Source: Deltaproteobacteria bacterium (GTDB taxonomy: Bacteria; Desulfobacterota; Binatia; Binatales; Binataceae). From it: a stretch of 64,000 nucleotides of DNA. The notes beneath the pieces are model-generated. The model worked only from the letters and a program-made list of their open reading frames with translations, searched no databases and had not been told where the DNA came from. The position numbers and the translations under genes were made by a program. Below are positions 44,231-52,865 of the stretch, in pieces; within the stretch, counting starts at the first letter, position 1; each line of letters begins with the position of its first letter. The DNA lies in NCBI GenBank assembly GCA_021831785.1, contig JAKBMB010000028.1, positions 62,001-126,000 of the forward strand, given 5' to 3'.

Positions 44231-44663
44231 GCTCGTTCGGTGCCGGCTGTTGGGTGGCGGCGGGAACCTCGGTAACCATGCTCACGTTCTCGATCCCGGC
44301 GGCCTTGATCGCGGCCATGGTTTGCATCACCTGCCCGTAAGGTACGGCTTCGTCAGCCCGAACAAAGACCTGACGGTCGGGGCGCTGCAGAGCGATCGCC
44401 TGAAGCTTGCGGGTTAGCTGGTGCAAATCCATCTTGGCGTCGTTCAAATAAACGTCCTGCCGGCGCGTGATCGAGACCACGAACTGCTCTTCGGTTCCCG
44501 GCAAGGCGGCCGCGTGTACGCGCGGCAGGTTGACCTGGACTCCTTGCTGCAGAATGGGCGCCGTCACCATAAAGATGATGAGCAGCACCAGCATTACGTC
44601 CACCAAGGGCGTGACGTTTATCTGCGAGACCAGCGCGCCGCGTTGTGCGGGTTCCCCTGCCAT
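44211..44663 (-). CDS. tolR: Biopolymer transport protein TolR (ExbD family)
   Basis: 150 residues with a short cytoplasmic start, a membrane helix carrying the proton-path Asp (VTPLVDVMLVLLIIFMVTAP, Asp at about residue 23), and a periplasmic domain (VNLPRVHAAAL, VFVRADEAVPYGQVMQTMAA). The C terminus is extended by a short charged tail that overlaps tolA by 20 bases. It partners with TolQ at the inner membrane. Confidence 0.95.
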   Translation of the reverse strand: MAGEPAQRGALVSQINVTPLVDVMLVLLIIFMVTAPILQQGVQVNLPRVHAAALPGTEEQFVVSITRRQDVYLNDAKMDLHQLTRKLQAIALQRPDRQVFVRADEAVPYGQVMQTMAAIKAAGIENVSMVTEVPAATQQPAPNERERGAP

Positions 44664-44681
44664 AATCGTTGCGGCCTTAAG

Positions 44682-45389
44682 CTAGTTGAGAAAGTGGCGC
44701 TCCGCGATGTTGACGAATTCGGAGGTGAAATTGTCCATCTCCGTCGCCAGCACGCGCACGCGGGCAATGAAATAATTGTAGAACATCTGCGCCGGGATCG
44801 CGGCGACCAGTCCGACCGCGGTGGTGATCAGCGCCTCGGCGATTCCCGGGGCGACCGCCTGGATGTTCGACGAATGGGCCGCTGAAAGGCCGAGAAAAGC
44901 GGTCATTATACCCCACACGGTGCCGAACAGGCCGATGAACGGACAGGTTGATCCGGTGGTGGCGAGAAAGGTGATTCCGTTCTCGAGCTTGGTCAACTCC
45001 ACGTTGGCCGCGCGGCGCATCGCGCGCAAAACGTTGTCAACTCCGCCCAACTCGGTGGAAAAACCGCTCTCGGCGTTGACAACTTGACGCTTAGCCCGCG
45101 TCAGGCGCAAAAGCTCTTGATAGCCCGCGCGAAAGACTTGCGCCACCGGGCTTTGACGCAGGCCGACGCTGGCGCCATGGATCGCGGATAAATTGCGCGA
45201 CTCCCAGAAGATTGCGGTAAAACGATCCGACTCCTTGCGCGCACGCGAAATCTGCCGCAGCTTGAATAGGATTATTCCCCAACTTCCGACCGAAAATGCG
45301 ATCAGCAAGAGCAGCACCGCCTGGACCGTCGGCCCGGTATCGAGCAAAAGCTGTAGGACGTTGGTGACGCTTACCCCGCTCTCGAACAT
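44682..45389 (-). CDS. tolQ: Proton channel subunit TolQ (ExbB family)
   Basis: 235 residues with three membrane segments (about 17-37, 138-160, 178-200). Seen: FLATTGSTCPFIGLFGTVWG (about 140-159), GIAEALITTAVGLVAAIPAQ and MFYNYFIARVRVLATEMDNF, all ExbB/TolQ motifs. First gene of the tol-pal cluster; its promoter should lie in the 381-base region shared with gap on the other strand. Confidence 0.95.
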   Translation of the reverse strand: MFESGVSVTNVLQLLLDTGPTVQAVLLLLIAFSVGSWGIILFKLRQISRARKESDRFTAIFWESRNLSAIHGASVGLRQSPVAQVFRAGYQELLRLTRAKRQVVNAESGFSTELGGVDNVLRAMRRAANVELTKLENGITFLATTGSTCPFIGLFGTVWGIMTAFLGLSAAHSSNIQAVAPGIAEALITTAVGLVAAIPAQMFYNYFIARVRVLATEMDNFTSEFVNIAERHFLN

Positions 45390-45770
45390 AAAAAATTACA
45401 CGCCTTTTATCGCCACGCAGCGCGAATACTCATACCGCGCCACGCGGCGCCACCTTGTACGGTATCGCTCATGGTAGCTAACGTCCCTATTATAGACGAC
45501 CTTATTACAGGCCAAATTATAGGCAAGCTATGAGCAGCACAGCAAAAGCCGCGCCAACCGAAGGCCCCGCGGCCCGGCCTTAGCTGGAGTTTGCCCAGAT
45601 GTAGCTAAAGGCCGCTTGCGGCCGCAACATGGGCATGCAGATATTGCCACGAGACCCGACGCGATTTAGCTTGCCGCAAAAATTATGTGATAAATTTGAG
45701 CGCGTAGAGTCCAGGGCGCTGAATCGGGGTCGCGGCGGCGACGCTTACGGTAAGGAGGTATCCAACAGGC
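45390..45770. other. Divergent promoter region between tolQ and gap
   Basis: 381 bases without a gene, containing AT-rich patches at 45485-45525 and 45660-45700. It is presumed to carry the promoters of the tol cluster (minus) and the glycolytic genes (plus). No RNA gene or repeat was recognised. Confidence 0.6.
45489..45521 (-). promoter_or_regulatory. Candidate -10 elements for the tol-pal cluster
   Basis: On the minus strand TATAAT occurs twice, at 45494-45489 and 45521-45516, about 100-130 bases before tolQ. No good -35 accompanies either, so the assignment is weak. Confidence 0.3.
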
Positions 45771-46775
45771 ATGGCTACAAAGATCGCAATTAATGGGTTC
45801 GGGCGCATCGGTCGAATACTTTTTCGCGCGCTGCTCAATAAACCCGAGCTTGAAGTGGTCGCCGTGAACGACATCACTGACGCGCGCACGCTGGCTCATT
45901 TGCTCAAGTATGACTCGGTACACGGAGCGCTTAAAGATCACGTCGACGCGAAAGACCACCGGATAACCGTAGGAGGGCGCGAGATTGAGGTCTTGAGCGA
46001 GCGCGAGCCGGCCAAATTGCCGTGGGCCAAGCTGGGCGTGCAGGTAGTGGTCGAGTCAACCGGCTTATTCACCAAGCGCGAGCGCGCCGCCGCGCATCTC
46101 AGCGCCGGGGCGAAAAAAGTCGTGATCAGCGCGCCCGCCGAGGGCGCGGACGTCACGCTCTGCATGGGCGTGAATCACGACTCCTACCGCCCGCGGGAGC
46201 ATGACGTTATCTCCAACGCCTCGTGCACGACGAATTGCTTGGCGCCGTTAGCCAAAGTGGTGCATGAAAGCTTCGGCATCGCGCACGGCTTGATGACTAC
46301 GGTGCACGCCTACACCGCGGACCAAAGACTCCAAGACGCGCCGCATAGCGACCTGCGCCGCGCGCGGGCGGCGGGGCTTTCGATGGTTCCGACTTCGACC
46401 GGGGCGGCGCGCGCCATCGGCTTGGTTTTGCCCGCGCTCAACGGCAAGCTCGACGGAATCGCGGTGCGCGTGCCGGTCGCCAACGTGTCGATCGTGGACC
46501 TGACCGCGACCCTCGAGCGCGAGGCCGACGCGAAAGCCGTTAACGCCACCATGAAGCGGGCCGCCGAAGGCGAGTTGCGCGGGGTACTGGAGTATCGCGA
46601 CGAGCCGTTGGTGTCGATCGACTTTAACGGCAACCCGCATTCGTCGATCTTCGACGCCCCGCTGACCAAGGTAATGGACCGGCGCCTGGTTAAGGTCTTC
46701 TCGTGGTACGATAATGAATGGGGCTACTCCAACCGGCTCGCCGATGTCACGGCGCTGGTCGCAAGCAAGCTCTAA
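45771..46775 (+). CDS. gap: Glyceraldehyde-3-phosphate dehydrogenase
   Basis: 334 residues, the standard length. Seen: KIAINGFGRIGRILFRAL (NAD-binding start), the active-site cysteine in SNASCTTNCLAPLAKV (Cys about 150), GLMTTVHAYTADQRLQD, and WYDNEWGYSNRLADV at the end. A near-perfect ribosome site TAAGGAGGT lies 12 bases before the ATG, suggesting high expression. Position 34 is Asp (NDITDAR), favouring NAD over NADP. Next gene on the strand is tpiA, 217 bases away, with pgk missing. Confidence 0.97.
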   Translation: MATKIAINGFGRIGRILFRALLNKPELEVVAVNDITDARTLAHLLKYDSVHGALKDHVDAKDHRITVGGREIEVLSEREPAKLPWAKLGVQVVVESTGLFTKRERAAAHLSAGAKKVVISAPAEGADVTLCMGVNHDSYRPREHDVISNASCTTNCLAPLAKVVHESFGIAHGLMTTVHAYTADQRLQDAPHSDLRRARAAGLSMVPTSTGAARAIGLVLPALNGKLDGIAVRVPVANVSIVDLTATLEREADAKAVNATMKRAAEGELRGVLEYRDEPLVSIDFNGNPHSSIFDAPLTKVMDRRLVKVFSWYDNEWGYSNRLADVTALVASKL

Positions 46776-46992
46776 CTGTATGCGCGGCGAGGGTTCTTGG
46801 ACTGTTCCCGGGCGGGAGGTCCTAAATGACGGGTCGGCCAAGGCGCGGATGGGTTTGCGTCCGCGGTTCGGCTCGGCCCTGTTGCGCGGACTTCTGAAGG
46901 CTCGCTCGCCGCACCTTAGAGTTTACGGATTTGCGCCTTGCGTGCAGGAGCGTACGGCGCTGCACGATCTAGTTTTTGAGCGATGACCAGCA

Positions 46993-47766
46993 ATGCGTAA
47001 GAGGCTTTTTGCCGGCAACTGGAAGATGCATCTGGACCACCTTGGGGCGCGCGCGCTGATCCGGGAGATTCGCGCGGCCCTTGACGGCAGCGCCCGGGCA
47101 CTCGCCGCCAGCCGCGAGGTGATAGTGGCGCCGCCGTTGGCGCTGCTCTACGCCGCGGCGCAGGCGCTGGCCGGCTCCGATATCCTGCTCGGCGCCCAAA
47201 ATATGCATTACGAAGACCGCGGCGCCTACACCGGGGAGGTCTCGCCTTTGATGCTAAAGCCGTTCGGAGTGCGCTACGTTATCCTCGGCCACTCCGAGCG
47301 GCGCAAGCTGTTCGGCGAGAGCGACGAGTTCATCAACAAGAAGGTCGAAGCTGCGCTCAGGCATCGGCTTAATCCGATAGTGTGCGTGGGCGAAAGCGAA
47401 CAGGAACGGCACGCGGGGCGCACGCTCGAGGTCATCTTGGGTCAGCTCGAAGGGGCGCTGGAGGGAATTGAGTCGGCGCAGATGGCGGCGATTACGGTCG
47501 CCTACGAACCGGTCTGGGCGATCGGGACCGGCGTCAACGCTACTCCCGAGCAAGCGCAGGAGGTTCACGGCTCGATCCGCTACACGCTGGAGAGCCGCTA
47601 CGGCAAAGACACAGCCGGCGCGACGCGGATTTTGTACGGCGGGAGCGTCAGCCCCGGCAACATCGAAGCGCTTTTGGCCAAACCTGATATTGACGGAGCA
47701 CTCGTCGGCGGGGCAAGCTTGAAGGCCGATTCGTTTAGCAAGATAGTCAAGGCGAGGCTCGATTAG
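46993..47766 (+). CDS. tpiA: Triose-phosphate isomerase
   Basis: 257 residues. Seen: KRLFAGNWKMHLD with the catalytic Lys (about residue 12), ILGHSERRKLFGE (His about 98), AYEPVWAIGTGVNATPEQAQ (Glu about 170), and YGGSVSPGNIEALLAKPDID, then GALVGGASLK. Interconverts dihydroxyacetone phosphate and glyceraldehyde 3-phosphate. Followed 11 bases later by secG, the usual arrangement. Confidence 0.97.
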   Translation: MRKRLFAGNWKMHLDHLGARALIREIRAALDGSARALAASREVIVAPPLALLYAAAQALAGSDILLGAQNMHYEDRGAYTGEVSPLMLKPFGVRYVILGHSERRKLFGESDEFINKKVEAALRHRLNPIVCVGESEQERHAGRTLEVILGQLEGALEGIESAQMAAITVAYEPVWAIGTGVNATPEQAQEVHGSIRYTLESRYGKDTAGATRILYGGSVSPGNIEALLAKPDIDGALVGGASLKADSFSKIVKARLD

Positions 47767-47777
47767 AGGCCGCGGCG

Positions 47778-48143
47778 ATGGTTTCAATCATTATTGGACT
47801 GCACATTGTGGTATGCGTTGTTCTCGCCGTCGTCGTCCTTCTTCAGCAGGGCAAAGGGGCCGATATCGGGGCCGTTTTTGGTGGCTCGAGCCAGACGCTG
47901 TTTGGCGCCAGCGGAGCGGGAAACCTGCTCACCAAGCTGACCGGGATTCTGGCGCTCATCTTCTTCACCACCTCGCTCTATCTGGCCTATTTTTCCAATG
48001 CTCGCGTGACTTCGAGCATCTTTGATCGTCCGCTACGGGGCGTGTCGCCGGCGCCGACGACGCCCGGCGCCGCTCGCGGGCCATCAAAGTCCGCGGGCGC
48101 CGCGGCGCATACGCAGCCGGCAGCTCCGCCGGCCAAGAAGTGA
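47778..48143 (+). CDS. secG: Preprotein translocase subunit SecG
   Basis: 121 residues with two membrane helices (about 4-24 and 53-73). Between them is the conserved LLQQGKGADIGAVFGGSSQT and LFGASGAGNLLTKLT. The C terminus is a Pro/Ala-rich tail. Part of the SecYEG channel; the tpiA-secG-tRNA-Leu order is common in proteobacteria. Confidence 0.94.
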   Translation: MVSIIIGLHIVVCVVLAVVVLLQQGKGADIGAVFGGSSQTLFGASGAGNLLTKLTGILALIFFTTSLYLAYFSNARVTSSIFDRPLRGVSPAPTTPGAARGPSKSAGAAAHTQPAAPPAKK

Positions 48144-48248
48144 CTCTGCGAGGCGAGCTACTCCTGACCCCGCGTCGCGGTGTTTGGCGCACCGGGAACG
48201 GCAGCCTAGTTTGGGAAACGCGCTAGGTCGGGTTTAATCGAGCGCTGT

Positions 48249-48335
48249 GCGAGGGTGGTGGAACTGGCAGACACGCGAGTTTGAGGGGCTCGTGGTAGAA
48301 ATACCGTGCGGGTTCAAGTCCCGCCCCTCGCACCA
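48249..48335 (+). tRNA. tRNA-Leu (anticodon GAG)
   Basis: Acceptor GCGAGGG (48249-48255) pairs with CCCTCGC (48325-48331), discriminator A, and CCA is encoded (48333-48335). The anticodon stem CGAGT/GCTCG closes the loop TTGAGGG, with GAG at 48283-48285. A long variable arm and the T-loop GTTCAAGTC make it class II leucine tRNA for CUC/CUU. It follows secG, as in many proteobacteria. Confidence 0.95.
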
Positions 48336-48701
48336 CAGGATTTCGCCTGTGACCCAACCATAGGACTGACCGCGACCGCGGGACTCTCGCCCCAAGGCTC
48401 GCTGCGCGAAAGCCTGCTGGGGGTCTGCTCAGCGGGCGTGCTTCGCCGAATTAAATTGCGCGCGAGATGTCTTCCAGCCGCCGGTTCGCGCTCCGGCCTT
48501 ACCTTTATCTTTTCGAAACCGTTCTCGGCGCCGGTCATCCGGCTATCGCACGCTTCTTGGAGCGCTCGGTTCGCCGCTCTCGGTGAGATACACAACCGGG
48601 CGCGAATTTGCGGGGCGCGCGCCGTGGCACCGATATTTTCCTTGGGCCCAACCGGCTGGGCGCTATAATGAAGAAGCGCTTGTTCGCCGCGCTTTGAAGA
48701 G
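48336..48701. other. Intergenic region between tRNA-Leu and folP
   Basis: 366 bases without a gene. It ends in a plausible promoter (48642-48669) for the folP operon. No repeat or further RNA was recognised. ftsH, which often precedes folP, is absent. Confidence 0.6.
48642..48669 (+). promoter_or_regulatory. Candidate promoter of the folP-cdaA-cdaR-glmM operon
   Basis: TTGGGC (48642-48647), a 16-base spacer and a perfect TATAAT (48664-48669), 33 bases before the folP ATG. The -35 matches only at TTG, so strength is uncertain. Confidence 0.45.
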
Positions 48702-49634
48702 ATGAGACGCAGGCTGCGCCTCCCAGGCCAATCGGACCCGTCAACTCGCCCGCGGCCAGCGCCGTCGGGTGGTCAGAACGAAATCCCTTACCGGCGCGCG
48801 CTGCGCCTGGCCGGCAACCATATTGTCCGCCTTCCGGCGATCATGGGGATACTGAACGTGACGCCGGACTCGTTCGCCGACGGAGGATGCTATCTGGAGC
48901 CGGCGCGCGCCGCCGAGCACGCGATAGAAATGGCCGAGGCGGGTGCCACGCTAATCGACATCGGCGGAGAATCGACCAGGCCGGGCGCGCTCGAGGTGGC
49001 CGCGCAGGAGGAGCTGCGCCGCGTTCTGCCGGTGCTCAAGGCGCTACGCGCCAGACTTAAGTGTCCGCTTTCCGTAGACACGCGCAAGGCCTCAGTGGCC
49101 GAAGCCGCCCTCGGCGAAGGCGCGTCGCTGATCAACGATGTGAGCGGCCTTCAGTTCGACCCTGCGATGGCGGCGACGGTTGCCCGCTTCAAGGCCGGGC
49201 TGGTCATCATGCACATGCGCGGGACGCCGGCGACAATGGCGCGAATGGCGCGCTACCGCGATGTTGTCACCGAGGTAAAGTCGAGTCTCAGCAGGCAGGC
49301 TGCGCTGGCGCTTGACGCGGGGGTAGCGCGGTCGCGAATCATCATCGATCCCGGTATCGGTTTTGCTAAGAAACCCAGCCATAATATTAGGCTACTGGCG
49401 GCATTGGCGATGCTCGCCGAATTGGGTTATCCGGTGATGGTGGGAGTTTCGCGCAAGAGCTTCGTGCGCGCGATCAGCGGGGGACAAGACGAGGAACTTG
49501 TTCTCGGGACCGCCGCAGCGGTTGCCGTGGCGGTCTTCAATCGGGCCGCGATCGTTCGCGTGCACGACGTCGGCGCGATGGTGCCGGTGGTAAAGATGGC
49601 CGCGGCATTGGCCGACGGTCGCGCTCGCAGGTAG
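48702..49634 (+). CDS. folP: Dihydropteroate synthase
   Basis: Condenses p-aminobenzoate with the dihydropterin diphosphate in folate synthesis. 310 residues. Seen: IMGILNVTPDSFADGGCY (about 47-64), GATLIDIGGESTRPGA (about 84-99), SVDTRKASVAEAALGEGA, LINDVSGLQFD, IDPGIGFAKKPSHN and VGVSRKSFVRAI. The N-terminal 45 residues are poorly conserved, so the true start may be internal, though the promoter at 48642 suits this ATG. The stop abuts the cdaA ATG (TAGATG). Confidence 0.95.
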   Translation: MRRRLRLPGQSDPSTRPRPAPSGGQNEIPYRRALRLAGNHIVRLPAIMGILNVTPDSFADGGCYLEPARAAEHAIEMAEAGATLIDIGGESTRPGALEVAAQEELRRVLPVLKALRARLKCPLSVDTRKASVAEAALGEGASLINDVSGLQFDPAMAATVARFKAGLVIMHMRGTPATMARMARYRDVVTEVKSSLSRQAALALDAGVARSRIIIDPGIGFAKKPSHNIRLLAALAMLAELGYPVMVGVSRKSFVRAISGGQDEELVLGTAAAVAVAVFNRAAIVRVHDVGAMVPVVKMAAALADGRARR

Positions 49635-50444
49635 ATGCAAAAGGATCTGGGGCTCATACTGGAACTTAGGTGGCAAGACCTGCTCGACATTCTTATCGTT
49701 GCCTACCTTATCTATCGCATCGCCCTGTTGATGCGCGGGACGCGGGCGATGCAGATGGCGTTCGGGTTCGCGCTCTTAGCAGTGGCTTATGTGGCCTCGC
49801 AAGGGCTCGGTTTGTTTACGCTCAACTGGCTTTTGGGCAATTTCTTTGGCTCATTAATCGTTATTTTGGTGGTGTTGTTTCAAGACGACATTCGGCTCGC
49901 CTTGACGCAGGTTGGTGCCGGTCCCTTTTTCGGCTTTCACGCGAGTACTTCTGGGGCAACGGAAGCATTGACGCAGGCTGCGGCTTGGCTTTCGGCGCGC
50001 CGAATAGGCGGCTTAGTGGCGATCGAGCAGGATATCCGGCTGACCGAGTATGCGCAGAAGGGGCGCGCGATTCGCGGGCGCATCTCGGCCGAATTACTCG
50101 AGACGATCTTCATGCCGGGTTCTCCGCTGCACGACGGCGCAGTGGTGGTCAGGAATGACGAGGTAGTGGCCGCGGCATGCGTGCTGCCGCTCTCGAGCCG
50201 GCCTGACGTTAGTTCCTCGCTCGGCACCCGCCACCGCGCCGCGCTCGGGTTGAGCGAGCACACCGACGCCTTCGTAATCGTGGTCTCCGAAGAGACCGGA
50301 CGGATCTCCGTGGCGCGCGCCGGCCGTTTGACCAGTCCGCTCGAGCCGGCCGCTCTGCGCGCGATGCTCTTGACGTTGCCCGGATTTTCGCTCCCCGCCG
50401 GCAGACCATGGTTCGCAAGACTGGGACGGAATGCGGCTCGCTGA
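49635..50444 (+). CDS. cdaA: Diadenylate cyclase CdaA
   Basis: Makes cyclic di-AMP from two ATP. 269 residues: three N-terminal membrane helices (about 12-95) then a DAC domain with GSPLHDGAVVVRNDEVVAAA (DGA motif, about 157-160) and SLGTRHRAALGLSEHTDAF (RHR motif). It overlaps cdaR by 14 bases and precedes glmM, the canonical cdaA-cdaR-glmM operon in which CdaR and GlmM tune cyclase activity. c-di-AMP controls potassium uptake in many bacteria, which ties this gene to the kdp locus. Confidence 0.96.
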   Translation: MQKDLGLILELRWQDLLDILIVAYLIYRIALLMRGTRAMQMAFGFALLAVAYVASQGLGLFTLNWLLGNFFGSLIVILVVLFQDDIRLALTQVGAGPFFGFHASTSGATEALTQAAAWLSARRIGGLVAIEQDIRLTEYAQKGRAIRGRISAELLETIFMPGSPLHDGAVVVRNDEVVAAACVLPLSSRPDVSSSLGTRHRAALGLSEHTDAFVIVVSEETGRISVARAGRLTSPLEPAALRAMLLTLPGFSLPAGRPWFARLGRNAAR

Positions 50445-51381
50445 ACTAAGATCGGCGCTGACGCGAAATCTTGGCCTGCGGGCGGTCGCGTTGTTGCTGG
50501 CCACGATTCTTTGGCTGTTTGTCAATGCGGGCAACCCGCAGGCGGAAAGCTCCCTAAAGATCCCGGTCCAGTACGTTGGCCTTCAGCCTGGGCTGATGAT
50601 CACGAATTTTCATCCCGACTCGCTTGAGCTGCAAATTAGCGGTCCGCGCACGCTGCTCTCGCTGCTTAACCCAGAGCGCTTAACGCTCAGGCTCGACTTG
50701 CGCGGAATCGGCCCCGGGCAGGCTCATTTCGACATCACGCCGGCCGAGTTTTCGCTTCCGCGTCAGACGGCGATCTCCCGCATCTCGCCCTCCGAGATCA
50801 ATTTGAACATCGACCAAGTCGTAAGCCGCCAACTGCCGGTCCAGTTGATGATCGACGGCGAGGTGGCAGCGGGCTATGGCATCGGCTCAATCGCGCTCTC
50901 GCCGCCTTCGGTGACGGTCACCGGTCCGAGCCACGATGTAAGCGCGCTCAAGAGCATCGCGACCGAGCCCTTTGTGGTCAAGGGCGCGACCAAAGAGGTG
51001 ACGCAAACGATCAGGCTGTTCAATCCAGGCGGGCTGCTCAAGGTCTCGACCGACGAGGTCTTGGCCACAGTTACCGTCCATGAAATAGTAGCCGACCGCG
51101 AGTTCCGTGGCCTGCCGGTAAAGGTGCGAGACGCGCGTTACCGTTTCTCATTGCAGCCGCGCAAAGTTGACGCCAAGGTGCGCGGTCCGGCGCGCGGACT
51201 TGCCGCGCTCGACCTCTCGGGCTCGGCTTACGTCGATGCCGCCAGCACGACGCTTCCCGGGGTCTACAATTTGCCGGTCATGATTGACCTGCCCGAGGGG
51301 TTCGAACTGGTCGACGAAAAGCCCGACAACGTGCGGTTTCGAATGTATCGATCGAGAGCGCGAGAATCGGCGGAGCCATGA
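50431..51381 (+). CDS. cdaR: YbbR-domain protein CdaR
   Basis: 316 residues. One N-terminal membrane helix (LGLRAVALLLATILWLFVNA) and repeated YbbR domains outside the cytoplasm: IPVQYVGLQPGLMITNFHPD, LPVQLMIDGEVAAGYGIGSI, VTGPSHDVSALKSIATEPF. It regulates CdaA in Gram-positives. The stop overlaps the glmM start by four bases. Confidence 0.93.
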   Translation: MRLAELRSALTRNLGLRAVALLLATILWLFVNAGNPQAESSLKIPVQYVGLQPGLMITNFHPDSLELQISGPRTLLSLLNPERLTLRLDLRGIGPGQAHFDITPAEFSLPRQTAISRISPSEINLNIDQVVSRQLPVQLMIDGEVAAGYGIGSIALSPPSVTVTGPSHDVSALKSIATEPFVVKGATKEVTQTIRLFNPGGLLKVSTDEVLATVTVHEIVADREFRGLPVKVRDARYRFSLQPRKVDAKVRGPARGLAALDLSGSAYVDAASTTLPGVYNLPVMIDLPEGFELVDEKPDNVRFRMYRSRARESAEP

Positions 51382-52844
51382 ACAAGCCTAACGACGAGAT
51401 GGCGGCGCGGCAAATCGACGCCACCGCGCCGCGACAGCCGGACGCCATGATGGATGCGGACCGCGCATACGCTCCGGCGCCGAGGCTATTCGGCACTGAC
51501 GGCGTGCGCGGGGTCGCCAACGTCGAACCGATTACCCCGCAGACTACGCTCAAGCTCGGCCGCGCCCTGGCCTACGTGTTCAAGAGCGCCTCCAAGCGGC
51601 GCCATCGCGTGCTGATCGGCAAAGACACGCGCCTTTCCGGCTACATGCTGGAGACGGCGCTGGCTTCGGGAATCTGCTCGATGGGTGTGGACGTGATGCT
51701 GGTGGGTCCGATGCCGACTCCCGCAATCGCCTTTTTGACGCGCAGTATGAGGGCGGATGCGGGGGTCGTCATCTCGGCCTCCCACAACCCGTTTTACGAC
51801 AACGGGATCAAGTTTTTCTCCGGCCAGGGCTTCAAGCTTGACGATGAGATCGAGCGGCGGATCGAAACTCTGGTGTTTGACGAACGCGAGCTCGCGCGCG
51901 CGCGCCCTTCTGCCGAAGGAATCGGCAAGGCTTCTCGAATCGACGACGCCCTCGGACGCTACCAGGTGTTTCTCAAGGCATGTCTGCCGCGTACGCTGAA
52001 CTTCGACGGCCTCAAAGTGGTCGTTGACTGCGCCAACGGCGCCGCCTATCGCGCGGGGCCCGAGGTGTTTGAAGAGTTGGGCGCCGAGGTGACCGCGATC
52101 GGCGTGCTGCCCGACGGCAGGAACATCAACGCCGAGTGCGGCGCGCTCTACCCCCTGGCCCTGCGGGAAACCGTCAGGAGCACGGGCGCCGACGTCGGCA
52201 TAGCCCTGGACGGCGACGGCGATCGCGCTATTCTAGTAGATTCAAGCGGCGCCCTATTCGACGGAGACGACGTGCTGGCCATGATGGGACGCAAGCTGGC
52301 GCGTCAAGGCCTGCTCGCCGGCAATCGGGTGGTCGCCACCACGATGAGCAACCTCGGGCTCGAACGCTCGCTGGCGGAAGTAGGCGTGGGCCTGGTTCGC
52401 ACCGAGGTCGGCGACCCGGCAGTGGTGCGCGAGATGCTGGTGAATTCCTATAATCTGGGCGGCGAGCAGTCGGGACACATTATCTTCATGGATCATTCGA
52501 CCACCGGCGACGGCCTGATGACGGCGATAATGGTCCTGGCCTACATGATCGAAACCAACAAGCCGCTGAGCGCGCTTCGCGCGATGCGCAAAGCGCCGCA
52601 GGTGACGCGCAGCGTTCCCGTGCGGCGCAAAGTCGGCTTCGACGAAATCCCCGAACTGAAGCGCAAGATCGCTGCCGCCGAGGCCAAACTGGGCACTTCG
52701 GGACGGCTGCTCGTTCGTTACTCGGGCACCGAGATGGTAGCCAGGGTGATGGCTGAGGGCGAAGACCCGGACGAGATAAAGCTTGTCGTCGACGAGCTCA
52801 GCGCCGAGATCGAGCAGCGCTTGGGCGCGAATTCGCCCGCCTGA
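51378..52844 (+). CDS. glmM: Phosphoglucosamine mutase
   Basis: Converts glucosamine-6-phosphate to glucosamine-1-phosphate for peptidoglycan and LPS. The conserved core starts at LFGTDGVRGVAN (about residue 36), the catalytic serine is in VVISASHNPFYDNGIKFF (Ser about 136), metal ligands in ALDGDGDRAILVD (about 278), and the sugar-binding GGEQSGHII (about 361). The phosphate-binding RYSGTE is near the end. At 488 residues it has an extra N terminus of about 35; an ATG at 51447 is possible, but the ATGA overlap with cdaR favours 51378. Confidence 0.96.
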   Translation: MNKPNDEMAARQIDATAPRQPDAMMDADRAYAPAPRLFGTDGVRGVANVEPITPQTTLKLGRALAYVFKSASKRRHRVLIGKDTRLSGYMLETALASGICSMGVDVMLVGPMPTPAIAFLTRSMRADAGVVISASHNPFYDNGIKFFSGQGFKLDDEIERRIETLVFDERELARARPSAEGIGKASRIDDALGRYQVFLKACLPRTLNFDGLKVVVDCANGAAYRAGPEVFEELGAEVTAIGVLPDGRNINAECGALYPLALRETVRSTGADVGIALDGDGDRAILVDSSGALFDGDDVLAMMGRKLARQGLLAGNRVVATTMSNLGLERSLAEVGVGLVRTEVGDPAVVREMLVNSYNLGGEQSGHIIFMDHSTTGDGLMTAIMVLAYMIETNKPLSALRAMRKAPQVTRSVPVRRKVGFDEIPELKRKIAAAEAKLGTSGRLLVRYSGTEMVARVMAEGEDPDEIKLVVDELSAEIEQRLGANSPA

Positions 52845-52865
52845 AGGCATGCGAGGCCGAAGCCC

